Shown in pieces: positions 37,801 to 45,578 of a stretch of 64,000 nucleotides of DNA. Source of the DNA: Gammaproteobacteria bacterium (GTDB lineage Bacteria > Pseudomonadota > Gammaproteobacteria > JAJPIJ01). The first letter of the stretch is position 1, and the number at the start of each line of letters is the position of its first letter. The stretch is from positions 1 to 64,000 of the forward strand of contig JAJVHZ010000076.1 in assembly GCA_022072255.1 (NCBI GenBank). The letters run 5' to 3'. The position numbers were made by a program, and so were the translations under genes. The notes beneath the pieces were generated by a model that saw only the letters and a program-made list of their open reading frames with translations, made no database searches and was not told the DNA's origin.

Positions 37801-38997
37801 ATGGCACCCCCTACACACGGCTCATGGCGGCAGAGCGAGCGCATGCGCGCGGTGCAGACTCCCATCATTCCAACGGTGGGAAAGTGGATCCACGAGCACC
37901 CGGGCACGCTATCGCTCGCGCAAGGCGTGGTCTTCTACCCGCCCCCGCCGGAGGCGCTGCGCGCCGCCGAGCACTACCTGCAGCACGGTCATCACAAGTA
38001 TGGCGCCGTGCAGGGAACCTCGAGACTGCGCGCCGCCATCGCGGCCAAGCTCAGGCACGAGAACGGCATGGAAGTCGACGGCGACGGCGGGCGCATCGTC
38101 GTGACGGCGGGCGGCAACATGGCCTTCCTGAATGCCATGTTCGCGATCTGCGACGAAGGCGACGAGGTCGTGCTGCCGCTGCCGTACTATTTCAACCACG
38201 AGATGGCGATACGCATGGTCGGCGCCCGGCCGGTGCTGGTGCCGACCGCGCCGGATCTCAATCTCGACCTGCAGGCCCTGCGCAATGCGATTACGGCGCG
38301 CACCCGCGCCGTCGTCACCGTCTCACCGAACAACCCCACCGGCATGGTCTACGCCCGGGAGCAATTGAGCGCCGTGAATGCGTTGTGCCGGGACATGGGC
38401 ATATATCACGTCAGCGACGAGGCCTACGAGCACTTCACCTACGCCGGGAGCGCGCATTTTTCCCCGGGTTCGCTGCCGGACAGCGCGTTCCATACCATAT
38501 CCATTTTTTCACTGTCGAAGAGCTTCGGCTTTGCCGCCTGGCGCGTCGGATATATGGTGCTGCCGGAACACCTCCTCGAGGCGGTCATGAAGGCGCAGGA
38601 CACCAACCTCATCTGTGCGAACCTGCTCGCGCAGGAGGCCGCTGCCGTAGTCATCGAGACCGGCACCGCCTACCGGGAGGAACGGCGCCGTACGCTGAGC
38701 GGCGTTCGCGAGGTGGTGATGCGGGAGCTCACGGAGCTCGGCGATTCCTGCCGACTTTCGGCATCGACCGGCGCGTTCTACGTGCTCGTGCGGCTCGATG
38801 CGGAGATGGACCCGCTGTTGCTCACGCAGCGGCTCATCCGCGAGCACCGGGTGGCCGTGTTGCCGGGGTCGGCATTCGGCATCGGGGAGGGCTGCACGAT
38901 ACGAGTGTCCTACGGCGCCCTGGATCCCGACTCCGCCATCGCCGGCGTCAAGCGGCTGGCCAATGGCATTCGCGCCACGCTCCACGATCGCCACTGA
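37801..38997 (+). CDS. PLP-dependent class I/II aminotransferase
   Basis: A 398-aa fold-type I aminotransferase. Markers are VSPNNPTGMVY (the Asn contacting the cofactor), SDEAYEHFTY, and the Schiff-base lysine in FSLSKSFGFAAWRVGY, with RVSYGALD near the end for the substrate carboxylate. The amino donor cannot be told from sequence. ATG 37801 gives the longest product; Met15 (37843) is an alternative, but RMRAVQTPIIP looks conserved and argues for a start before it. No biosynthetic neighbours specify a pathway. Confidence 0.88.
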   Translation: MAPPTHGSWRQSERMRAVQTPIIPTVGKWIHEHPGTLSLAQGVVFYPPPPEALRAAEHYLQHGHHKYGAVQGTSRLRAAIAAKLRHENGMEVDGDGGRIVVTAGGNMAFLNAMFAICDEGDEVVLPLPYYFNHEMAIRMVGARPVLVPTAPDLNLDLQALRNAITARTRAVVTVSPNNPTGMVYAREQLSAVNALCRDMGIYHVSDEAYEHFTYAGSAHFSPGSLPDSAFHTISIFSLSKSFGFAAWRVGYMVLPEHLLEAVMKAQDTNLICANLLAQEAAAVVIETGTAYREERRRTLSGVREVVMRELTELGDSCRLSASTGAFYVLVRLDAEMDPLLLTQRLIREHRVAVLPGSAFGIGEGCTIRVSYGALDPDSAIAGVKRLANGIRATLHDRH

Positions 38998-39060
38998 ACT
39001 CGCTGCCCTGGCAGCAATCCGAGAACCAGAAAACCAACGGACACCAAGGAGACCATCCCC

Positions 39061-39438
39061 GTGCGAGTGAACCTCCTGCTTGCCATCACCCTGCTCCTGC
39101 CCGCAGCAATTTCGGACGCGGCCGACGTCGAGGATCACTACGTCATCTGGGGCCTGGGCCAGAATTCCTGCCACAGTTACAACCAGGCGCGTGCAGCCGG
39201 CGAATTCGAGCACTACCAAGGGTATGTGGCCGGCTACATCACGGCCTACAACGCCTTCATGCCCGAGACCTACAACATCGTTCCGGACATGGATATGAAC
39301 GCGATCGTCGCGTGGCTGGACGCGCACTGCGCCGACAGCCAGACGACGAGTTTCGCCGACGCGATGCATGCCCTCGTCGACGAGATGCACGAGCGGCGGC
39401 AGAAGGCCAGCCCCGAGAACGGCGCGCGGTGGCCCTGA
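39061..39438 (+). CDS. Small exported Rap1a/HdeA-like protein
   Basis: A 125-aa protein with a signal peptide (about residues 1-20, LLLAITLLLPAAISDA). The mature helical domain has two cysteines (NSCHSYNQ and DAHCADS) placed for one disulfide. GYVAGYITAYNAF and MNAIVAWLDAHC resemble the Rap1a/Tai immunity or HdeA-like pattern. No effector gene is adjacent, so an immunity role is not supported. GTG 39061 overlaps no upstream gene. The Nudix gene starts 10 bp before its stop, so the two are coupled. Confidence 0.65.
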   Translation: MRVNLLLAITLLLPAAISDAADVEDHYVIWGLGQNSCHSYNQARAAGEFEHYQGYVAGYITAYNAFMPETYNIVPDMDMNAIVAWLDAHCADSQTTSFADAMHALVDEMHERRQKASPENGARWP

Positions 39439-40103
39439 ATCTTCCGGAAGGCGGGCGCCTGCCTGCGGTCGATCTGGCCGCCGCCCTGCGCGGCTGCCTT
39501 CACGCTGCACCCGAGCGCATGCCGTCGCGGTCCGCGGCGAGCTTGCGTCCGGCCGCGGTATTGATACCGATCGTGAACCGCCGCGGGGGGAACGCCGTGC
39601 TGTTCACCCGCCGGGCGCCGGCGCTGACCCATCATGCCGGCCAGATCTGCTTCCCGGGCGGGACCGTCAGCGAGGCGGACTCGACCTACGCGCAGGCAGC
39701 GCTGCGCGAACTGGAGGAGGAGACCGGGATCGCCCGGCGCCACGTGCACCTCGCAGGCGCACTGCCGGAACTCGACACGCGCACCGGCTTCAGCGTAGTG
39801 CCGGTGGTCGGCGTGGTCGAGGAGGGTTTCCGGCTGGTGTTGCAGCAGACTGAAGTGGCCTCGGTATTCGAGGTTCCCCTGCCATATGTTCTGGATCGCC
39901 GAAATTACCATTTGCGGCCGGTGCCCGATCGCGATCAAGCTCGCGTTTTCGACACCATCCAGTATGGTAATGATCTCATCTGGGGAGCGACGGCGACGAT
40001 GCTCGTCCGTCTGGTCGCGATCCTGAGCAATCTCGCCCCGGATGTGCACGAATCGCTGCACGCCACAAGGGGAAATTGCGATTTCGGAAAAAATGGTTCA
40101 TGA
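39429..40103 (+). CDS. Nudix hydrolase, CoA pyrophosphatase type
   Basis: A 224-aa Nudix enzyme. The Nudix box runs GGTVSEADSTYAQAALRELE followed by EETGI (about residues 78-102). Just before it, LFTRRAPALTHHAGQICFPG is the NuCoA motif that marks coenzyme A diphosphatases such as E. coli NudL. It would hydrolyse CoA or acyl-CoA to phosphopantetheine and 3',5'-ADP. GTG 39429 overlaps the preceding gene by 10 bp; Met31 is a later alternative. The last about 20 residues after the domain look disordered. Confidence 0.86.
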   Translation: MALNLPEGGRLPAVDLAAALRGCLHAAPERMPSRSAASLRPAAVLIPIVNRRGGNAVLFTRRAPALTHHAGQICFPGGTVSEADSTYAQAALRELEEETGIARRHVHLAGALPELDTRTGFSVVPVVGVVEEGFRLVLQQTEVASVFEVPLPYVLDRRNYHLRPVPDRDQARVFDTIQYGNDLIWGATATMLVRLVAILSNLAPDVHESLHATRGNCDFGKNGS

Positions 40104-40129
40104 TCAGTACCTAAAGGTCGAAAGACCTT
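40076..40129 (+). promoter_or_regulatory. Predicted lpp promoter and 5' GAAA-tetraloop hairpin
   Basis: TTGCGA (40076-40081) and CATGAT (40099-40104) are 17 bp apart. Transcription would start near 40111. The first transcribed bases form AAGGTC-GAAA-GACCTT (40114-40129), a stem capped by a stable GNRA tetraloop. A hairpin at the very 5' end commonly protects abundant outer-membrane lipoprotein and porin mRNAs. The ribosome-binding site AGGAGATAAC lies further down. Confidence 0.55.
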
Positions 40130-40168
40130 GGGGCCCTTCGTGATAAGTGATAAACAGGAGATAACATC

Positions 40169-40456
40169 ATGCAGATGAAGTTCGTTAAAGTTTCCGCACT
40201 GGCCATGATCCTCGCGATGGCAGCCGGCTGCCAGCAGATCACCCGTGAAGAGTTCGAGGCCGTGAAGTCGACGGCCGACACGGCGCTGAGCGAGGCACGT
40301 GCGGCCAAGTCTGCTGCTGACGCTGCTGCCTCCGCGGCCAGCGCGGCCCAGGCGTCGGCTGACGAGGCCAAGCGTGCGGCTGACGAAGCCAATGCCTGCT
40401 GCAAGGCCAACAGCGACAAGATCGACCAGCTGTGGAACCGCATCATGCGCAAGTAA
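40169..40456 (+). CDS. Murein-lipoprotein-like (Lpp/OprI) lipoprotein
   Basis: A 95-aa lipoprotein. The signal peptide ends at the lipobox LAMAAGC with lipidated Cys21. The mature chain is an Ala-rich coiled coil (repeats such as ADEAKRAADEA), as in Lpp and OprI, which form trimers. The protein ends in Lys (IMRK), the residue that L,D-transpeptidases join to peptidoglycan in Lpp. A Cys-Cys pair (77-78, NACCKAN) is unusual and could give inter-chain disulfides. It has strong translation and termination signals, which suggests a very abundant protein. A YkuD-type transpeptidase gene is convergent next door. Confidence 0.85.
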   Translation: MQMKFVKVSALAMILAMAAGCQQITREEFEAVKSTADTALSEARAAKSAADAAASAASAAQASADEAKRAADEANACCKANSDKIDQLWNRIMRK

Positions 40457-40498
40457 TTGCGCCTGAGACGACAGCAGCTGCTTAATCTGTAGATGAAT

Positions 40499-40531
40499 CC
40501 CCGGCGATCGCAGGATCGCCGGGGATTTTTT
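40499..40531 (+). terminator. Rho-independent terminator of the lpp-like gene
   Basis: CCCCGGCGATC (40499-40509) pairs perfectly with GATCGCCGGGG (40514-40524) around GCAG, and A then six T follow. It lies 42 bp after the stop and separates the gene from the convergent transpeptidase. Confidence 0.92.
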
Positions 40532-40577
40532 GTGTGCTCGTCGCGCGGTATCGGCCATCCCGATGCCGGGCACCTCG

Positions 40578-41621
40578 TTACCAGACCTGGCCGACGTCCG
40601 TAGCCTGCTCCTGATCGCCAGCGGCGTCCGCCGTGCGTTGCCCGGCCGGCCGATAGAACCACTGTCCTATCCCGACCGGAATTCCGTTGCGCATGCCGAT
40701 GGCGCTCCGCACCTGGTTCCAGTCCACCTCTGATCCGGATTCGCCGATCACCTTGATGAGCTGATTGACGACGTTGTCGTACTGATCGTGCGCGGCGGTC
40801 GGGTCCTCCTCGAGATGGGGATGTGCCTCGAGGTACAACGCGCCATTCAGTCGTCCGAGCTTGATGGGCTGATTGATGATGCGCACCGGCGTGCCGATAT
40901 CCACCTGATGGAACAATGACTCGATGTCCTTGGGATACATGCGGATGCAGCCATGCGTCACCCTCATCCCGATGCCCTCGACCTTCGCCACGTCGGTGCC
41001 GTGAATGTAATACTTCGGTAGTCCGAGCTGCAGCTTGAACAGACCCATCGGATTATTCGGTCCGGGAGGAACCACGGCCGGCAGCGCCTCTCCCCAGTCG
41101 CGCAGATGCTCTGCGCGTATGGATGCCGGCGGTACCCAGGTGGGGTTCTCGATCTTCTTGACCACCTTCGTCACTCCGTGAGGGGTCGTCCAGTCCTCGC
41201 GGCCGATGCTGACGGGATGCGTGACGACCACCTGCGGCTGCCCCTGCGGCCGCTTCGGGTAGTAGTACAGACGCATCTCCGGCACGTTGATGACGATGCC
41301 CTCCCGCGGGCTTTCCGGCAGCACGTACTGGCTGGGCACCACGACTTCCGCGAATGTGTTGTGCGCGATCATGTCCACGCCCGGGTTCGCAATCTTCAAT
41401 TCCTGATAACCCTGGTCGTAGGCCATCGCGACGTCCACGGCGCGGGCGTTCGGTGGCACGGTGGCCATGTTGAGGGCGCCGATGACGTTGTCGCCATTGG
41501 CGGGCAGCACGAACGTCTCCGCCGATACGGACAGACTGGCGAGCAGCATCAGGCCCGCGCTCAGCCCGTGACGCATGCGTGCACTTCGATTCTCAAAGGC
41601 AAAGATTTCCGTCTGACTCAT
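40578..41621 (-). CDS. L,D-transpeptidase (ErfK/YbiS type)
   Basis: A YkuD-domain enzyme, 347 aa from ATG 41621 or 332 aa from the internal ATG 41576, which starts a cleaner signal peptide (MRHGLSAGLMLLASLSVSA). A LysM-like region (about 45-90) precedes the catalytic domain (about 125-265). The active site is YIHGTD and THGCIRMYPKD, with the catalytic Cys in HGC. Such enzymes attach Lpp to meso-diaminopimelate or form 3-3 cross-links. The adjacent Lpp-like gene makes lipoprotein anchoring the likely role. The C-terminal tail after about 300 is polar and disordered. Confidence 0.88.
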   Translation of the reverse strand: MSQTEIFAFENRSARMRHGLSAGLMLLASLSVSAETFVLPANGDNVIGALNMATVPPNARAVDVAMAYDQGYQELKIANPGVDMIAHNTFAEVVVPSQYVLPESPREGIVINVPEMRLYYYPKRPQGQPQVVVTHPVSIGREDWTTPHGVTKVVKKIENPTWVPPASIRAEHLRDWGEALPAVVPPGPNNPMGLFKLQLGLPKYYIHGTDVAKVEGIGMRVTHGCIRMYPKDIESLFHQVDIGTPVRIINQPIKLGRLNGALYLEAHPHLEEDPTAAHDQYDNVVNQLIKVIGESGSEVDWNQVRSAIGMRNGIPVGIGQWFYRPAGQRTADAAGDQEQATDVGQVW

Positions 41622-41762
41622 GAGTTACGCTCGTTCCTGGTCGGGCCCCGCTACAGTTCATCAGATTTTCGACCGGACAAATCCGCCGGTGTTCGCAGTT
41701 CTCGTTCGCCGGGCGCAATCATGCCGTATTTGTCGGATGAAAACCAGTTTCGACACAAGGGC

Positions 41763-42161
41763 TTAGAACCTCGATCCGCCCTCGCCCCGCAGCCTGCCGG
41801 CGGCCATGGCGAGCCATGCCCAGCCCGCGCACAGCAACAAGCCGCCAATCGGGGTCAGGATCCCCCACCATCTCGCGCCGGTCAGCACGAGCAGGTACAG
41901 GCTGCCGCTGAACAGCAGTGCTCCCGCCGTCAGCAACCACGCCGATCGGCGCACCGGCTCCTGGATGGCCGGCGGAACCTGCCATGTGCCGATGACAAAC
42001 AGCGCAAGCGCGTGCAGAAAGTGATAAAGGACTGCGGTGCGAAACGTCGCCATCGCACCGGCGTCGATGCGGGTCCCCAGCGCATGTGCCCCGAAGGCGC
42101 CGGCGACCACGGCCAGGAGCGCCGCCCAGGCCCCCACCCTGAGAAAAACGCCGTTCCTCAC
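41763..42161 (-). CDS. DUF423 membrane protein (YgdD-like)
   Basis: A 132-aa protein with four predicted membrane helices. It has the family pattern GAFGAHAL near residue 22, TAVLYHFLHALALF in the second helix, and FSGSLYLLVLTG and LTPIGGLLL later. It is a conserved inner-membrane protein of unknown function. It is divergent from the phytase-like gene, with 66 bp between. The 141-bp gap to the transpeptidase gene (41622-41762) shows no feature. Confidence 0.87.
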   Translation of the reverse strand: MRNGVFLRVGAWAALLAVVAGAFGAHALGTRIDAGAMATFRTAVLYHFLHALALFVIGTWQVPPAIQEPVRRSAWLLTAGALLFSGSLYLLVLTGARWWGILTPIGGLLLCAGWAWLAMAAGRLRGEGGSRF

Positions 42162-42227
42162 GCCCTGCCCCGTTTCACACCCTCGAGACTACCCTGTCGC
42201 CCACCGAAGTTCGAGTGCAGCTGCGAT

Positions 42228-43280
42228 ATGATTCGAACAATGGGCACGATGCGGAAGTCGGCGGCCGCTCTGCTGGTCGTCGCGACACTGCTTCCCGGCG
42301 CCGGCGTCGCCAAACAGATCGGTGAACCGACGGAGATCTCGGCACGCTATCGCACCGGCGATACCTTCATGGGCATCCGTCTGCTCGGGACGGTTCGCCT
42401 CGCCAACGATCCGGTCGATGGTCACTCCGCGAGCGGCCTGTCCGGCCTGGCCTGGGACGAGGACGAGCAACTGCTCTACGCGGTTTCCGACCGTGGATAT
42501 CTGCTGCACATGCAACCCCGGTTCGACGAGGAGCGCATCGTCGGCGTCGAGCTCACGGCTACGCACGGCCTGCGCGGCAGGAAACAGAACAGGCTGCCGC
42601 ATCATCTCGGCGACGCCGAGGGGCTGGCCATCGTCAACGGCAGTAACGGCGTGGCGGGCGACGCAGAGCTGCTCATCTCCTTCGAGGGTACTCCGCGCGT
42701 CGATCGCTATCGCCCGAACGGGCAGTGGATCGCGAGCGCACCCACACCGGAGATCCTCAGGGACGGATCGCGATATGCGTGCAGCAACTGCCAGCTCGAG
42801 GCCATCGCGCTGGATCCCCTCCTCGGTCTGCTGCTCGCTCCGCAACGCCCGCTGCGCGGCCAGCCCCGCAACCTCCACACCGTCTACGACGGGAGGGCGC
42901 GGGCGTGGAGTTTCCCGGCCATTGCCGAGAGTCACTGTTCGTTGGTCGACCTCGCCAGCACGCCTCGGGGCGGGCTGCTGGTGCTGGAACGCCGCTACAG
43001 GAACGTATTTTCGCCGGTGATCTTCGCCATCCGTCGCCTGCGCGTGGATCCCGCGCGCCAGCCGGGCGGCGGCGCCGCCGCCGTCGAGGACGTGGCGGTA
43101 CTGGACAACACGCAGGGATGGTCGGTCGACAATTTCGAGGGTCTCGCCCACCATCGCGACAACCGCTACTTCATGGTGAGCGACGACAACAACAGCGCGC
43201 TGCAGAGCACGCTGCTGGTCTATTTCGAGATCCTAGACGCAGGGCGGAGCCCGGGATGGCGCCCCCGGGACACGCCGTGA
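42228..43280 (+). CDS. Exported phytase-like/esterase-like beta-propeller protein
   Basis: A 350-aa protein with a signal peptide (about residues 8-30) and an esterase-like-activity-of-phytase domain. SASGLSGLAWDEDEQLLYAVSDRG near 67-90, HHLGDAEGLAIV, SFEGTPRVDRY and DNFEGLAHHRDNRYFMVSDDN are the repeated blade motifs. It is likely periplasmic or secreted, with a phosphatase-type or binding role not yet defined. The start may be ATG 42228, 42240 or 42249; none has a good ribosome-binding site. Its TGA is directly adjacent to the stop of a small minus-strand gene. Confidence 0.82.
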   Translation: MIRTMGTMRKSAAALLVVATLLPGAGVAKQIGEPTEISARYRTGDTFMGIRLLGTVRLANDPVDGHSASGLSGLAWDEDEQLLYAVSDRGYLLHMQPRFDEERIVGVELTATHGLRGRKQNRLPHHLGDAEGLAIVNGSNGVAGDAELLISFEGTPRVDRYRPNGQWIASAPTPEILRDGSRYACSNCQLEAIALDPLLGLLLAPQRPLRGQPRNLHTVYDGRARAWSFPAIAESHCSLVDLASTPRGGLLVLERRYRNVFSPVIFAIRRLRVDPARQPGGGAAAVEDVAVLDNTQGWSVDNFEGLAHHRDNRYFMVSDDNNSALQSTLLVYFEILDAGRSPGWRPRDTP

Positions 43281-43418
43281 TCAGGGGCCGTACCGATCGA
43301 TGAAGTACACCGCCGCCGTGATGCACGAGGACGCCCACAGGTGGTCGAGCTTCCGCGGCGGCCGCATGTACAGCAGAGCGAACGTCGGGGACACGGCGAG
43401 CGTCACCGCCTCCCGCAC
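43281..43418 (-). CDS. Probable 45-aa membrane protein
   Basis: A short frame of 45 codons (GTG 43418; a second GTG four codons later has GGGAG before it). About 43 of 45 third positions are G or C, as in real genes here. The peptide has hydrophobic stretches VTLAVSPTFALLYM and SSCITAAVYFI and ends DRYGP. It fits exactly between the convergent phytase-like gene (stop codons abut as TGATCA) and moaB (73 bp upstream). The family is unknown. The frame above the start reads as non-coding Arg/Cys-rich sequence. Confidence 0.45.
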   Translation of the reverse strand: MREAVTLAVSPTFALLYMRPPRKLDHLWASSCITAAVYFIDRYGP

Positions 43419-43491
43419 GACCTTCGACCGACAGCACCGGCAGGCCGGCGGTCTGCGGCGCGACGGGCATGAATGCCCCTGGCGGGTGATC

Positions 43492-44019
43492 TCAGCGTTC
43501 GAGCAGGCGCGGCATCAGCTCGACCAGATTGCACGGACGCGTGCGGTAATCGAGCTGGTCGCGGATCAGCCGATCCCAGGCCGTGCGGCATGCGCCGGGC
43601 GAGCCGGGAAGGCAGAACACGTACCGGCCGTTGGCCACACCGGCGATGGCGCGGGATTGCAGGGTCGAGGTCTTGATCTCCTCGTAGGACAATACCCGGA
43701 ACATCTCCCCGAAGCCGTCGAGTTCCTTGTCGAACAGTACGCGTACGGCCTCCGGCGTGCCGTCCCGGCCGGTGACGCCCGTACCGCCCGTGAGTAGCAC
43801 GACCTGCAGTTCCGGCTCGATCAGCCAGTTCGAGACGATTGCCCGGATCGCATATACGTCGTCCCGGCAGATCCGACGGCCCGCGACGCGATGACCCGCC
43901 GATTCCAGCCGTTCCACAAGCGTGTCGCCGGACTTGTCGTTGTCCAGTTGTCTCGTGTCAGAAACGGTCAGCACGCCGATGCCGAGCGGTACGAACTGAC
44001 GTTCACTGCGGTGCTCCAT
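43492..44019 (-). CDS. moaB: Molybdenum cofactor biosynthesis protein MoaB
   Basis: A 175-aa MoaB/MogA-fold protein acting in molybdopterin adenylylation. VLTVSDTRQLDNDKSGD, LLTGGTGVTGRDGTPEAV and the late FCLPGSPGACRTAWD are the family motifs. ATG 44019 (MEHRSERQF) is chosen since homologues begin near there. The frame stays open to 44271 but becomes Arg/Ser-rich and runs under hslR. No other moa or moe gene is in the window. It is divergent from hslR with a 70-bp gap. Confidence 0.93.
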   Translation of the reverse strand: MEHRSERQFVPLGIGVLTVSDTRQLDNDKSGDTLVERLESAGHRVAGRRICRDDVYAIRAIVSNWLIEPELQVVLLTGGTGVTGRDGTPEAVRVLFDKELDGFGEMFRVLSYEEIKTSTLQSRAIAGVANGRYVFCLPGSPGACRTAWDRLIRDQLDYRTRPCNLVELMPRLLER

Positions 44020-44089
44020 CGTGTTGCTCACGGTTACGGTGATCGAATCGACCTCGGGTATCATAGCACCGCACCCGCCTCCGGCAGCG

Positions 44090-44503
44090 ATGACAGGCAA
44101 GCTCCCCGATTCCGACGATGACGACCTGCGCCTCGACAAGTGGCTGTGGGCGGCGCGTTTCTTCAGGACGCGCGGACTGGCGCAAGCGGCGATCAAGGGC
44201 GGCAAGATAGAGGTCAACGACGAGCGGCCCAAACCCGCGCGGCCCGTGCGCATCGGCGACATGCTGCGCATACGGCGCGGCCAGTTCGAATCCGTCGTTC
44301 GGGTCGCGGCGCTGTCGCGCCAGCGCGGACCCGCGACCGCGGCGGCGGCGCTCTACGAGGAGACCGTCGGGAGCATCGAGCGCAGACAGGCTCTGGCGCG
44401 CGAGCTGCGGCTGACGGCGGCGAGCGCACCACTGTTCGCCGGCCGGCCGAGCAAGCGCGACCGGCGCCATATCGTGCGCTTCACCCGAAAGCGCGGCGAC
44501 TGA
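44090..44503 (+). CDS. hslR: S4-domain RNA-binding heat-shock protein Hsp15
   Basis: A 137-aa protein. The S4 domain (about residues 10-70) starts LRLDKWLWAARFFRTRGLAQ and continues GGKIEVNDERPKPARPVRIGD. E. coli Hsp15 recycles free 50S subunits carrying nascent peptide after heat shock. The C-terminal tail is very basic (RPSKRDRRHIVRFTRKRGD), as in the family. ATG 44090 lies close to moaB on the other strand, so the two genes share a promoter region. Confidence 0.92.
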   Translation: MTGKLPDSDDDDLRLDKWLWAARFFRTRGLAQAAIKGGKIEVNDERPKPARPVRIGDMLRIRRGQFESVVRVAALSRQRGPATAAAALYEETVGSIERRQALARELRLTAASAPLFAGRPSKRDRRHIVRFTRKRGD

Positions 44504-44633
44504 GCATCCCCTGCCGTCCATCGCACGTTCCGCTCGCGGCAACGCGCGGCCCGCTGACACGCCGCCGCATGGTTGCAATTCGCGGATGAATACCCGATAA
44601 CTGGGCGCGCCACAGCCAGCGCGAGCACCCGAT

Positions 44634-45566
44634 ATGCCCCCCCACGATTCGATCGCCGCCATCGCCGCGAATGTCGAGCAGGTGATTCGCGGCCAGCGCC
44701 CGGCGATCCGGCTGCTGCTCGCCGCGTTCACGAGCGGCGGGCACGTGCTGATCGAGGACTACCCGGGTACTGGCAAGACGACCCTGGCGAAGGCACTGGC
44801 CCGGTCTGTCGACGCACCGTTTCAGCGCATCCAGTTCACCCCCGACCTGCTGCCCTCCGACATCCTCGGCGCCTCGATCTACAATCCCCGCGAACAGAGC
44901 TTTCGGCTGCACCGCGGCCCCATTTTCACCGCGGTGCTGCTCGCCGACGAGATCAACCGCGCCTCGCCGCGCACGCAATCGGCACTGCTCGAGGCAATGG
45001 CGGAGTCTCAGGTCAGCCTGGAGGGGGAGACACACCTGCTCGATGAGCTGTTTTTCGTGATCGCCACCCAGAATCCGGTCGAGACGCATGGCACCTATCC
45101 GCTGCCGGAGGCGCAGCTCGATCGTTTCGCCCTGCGGCTGCACCTGGGATACGTGACGCCGGCGCAGGAGATCGAGATCCTCGACGCGCATCGGGACCAT
45201 CCTCCGCTCGATGACCTGCGCGCGGTGGCGACCGTGGAGGACGTGCACGTCATGCGCCGTGCGGCGACGACGATACGGGTCAGCGAGGAGATCAAACGAT
45301 ACATCGTCGATCTCGTCGCGGCCACGCGCATCGCCTCCGGCGTGCGTCTGGGCGCCAGTCCGCGCGCCTCCATCACGCTGCTGAAGGCCTCGCAGGCACT
45401 GGCGCTCGCGGACGGAATGGACTACGTCTCCCCCGACTATGTCCAGGAACTGGCGGTACCGGTGCTGGCGCACCGGATCGGACTGGAGGCCGAGGCCCAG
45501 TTCGGCGGGCTCTCGGCCGCGCAGATCGTCGAGGGCATCCTCCGGCGGCTGCCGGTGCCGCGCTAG
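44634..45566 (+). CDS. MoxR-family AAA ATPase
   Basis: A 310-aa AAA+ chaperone. Walker A is DYPGTGKTTLAKAL (about 43-56), Walker B VLLADEINRASPRTQS (about 104-119) and sensor 1 FVIATQNPVETHG. MoxR proteins help assemble or activate protein complexes, usually with a VWA or DUF58 partner. The next gene encodes a DUF58 protein 12 bp downstream, so this is the standard MoxR-DUF58-transglutaminase operon. ATG 44634 follows a weak ribosome-binding site (GCGAGCACCCG). Confidence 0.93.
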   Translation: MPPHDSIAAIAANVEQVIRGQRPAIRLLLAAFTSGGHVLIEDYPGTGKTTLAKALARSVDAPFQRIQFTPDLLPSDILGASIYNPREQSFRLHRGPIFTAVLLADEINRASPRTQSALLEAMAESQVSLEGETHLLDELFFVIATQNPVETHGTYPLPEAQLDRFALRLHLGYVTPAQEIEILDAHRDHPPLDDLRAVATVEDVHVMRRAATTIRVSEEIKRYIVDLVAATRIASGVRLGASPRASITLLKASQALALADGMDYVSPDYVQELAVPVLAHRIGLEAEAQFGGLSAAQIVEGILRRLPVPR

Positions 45567-45578
45567 GCGCGAACGCGC

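Noticed and set aside
43300-43797. 165-codon plus-strand frame opposite moaB
   Set aside because: Antisense to MoaB with family motifs; the frame shows no recognisable domain.
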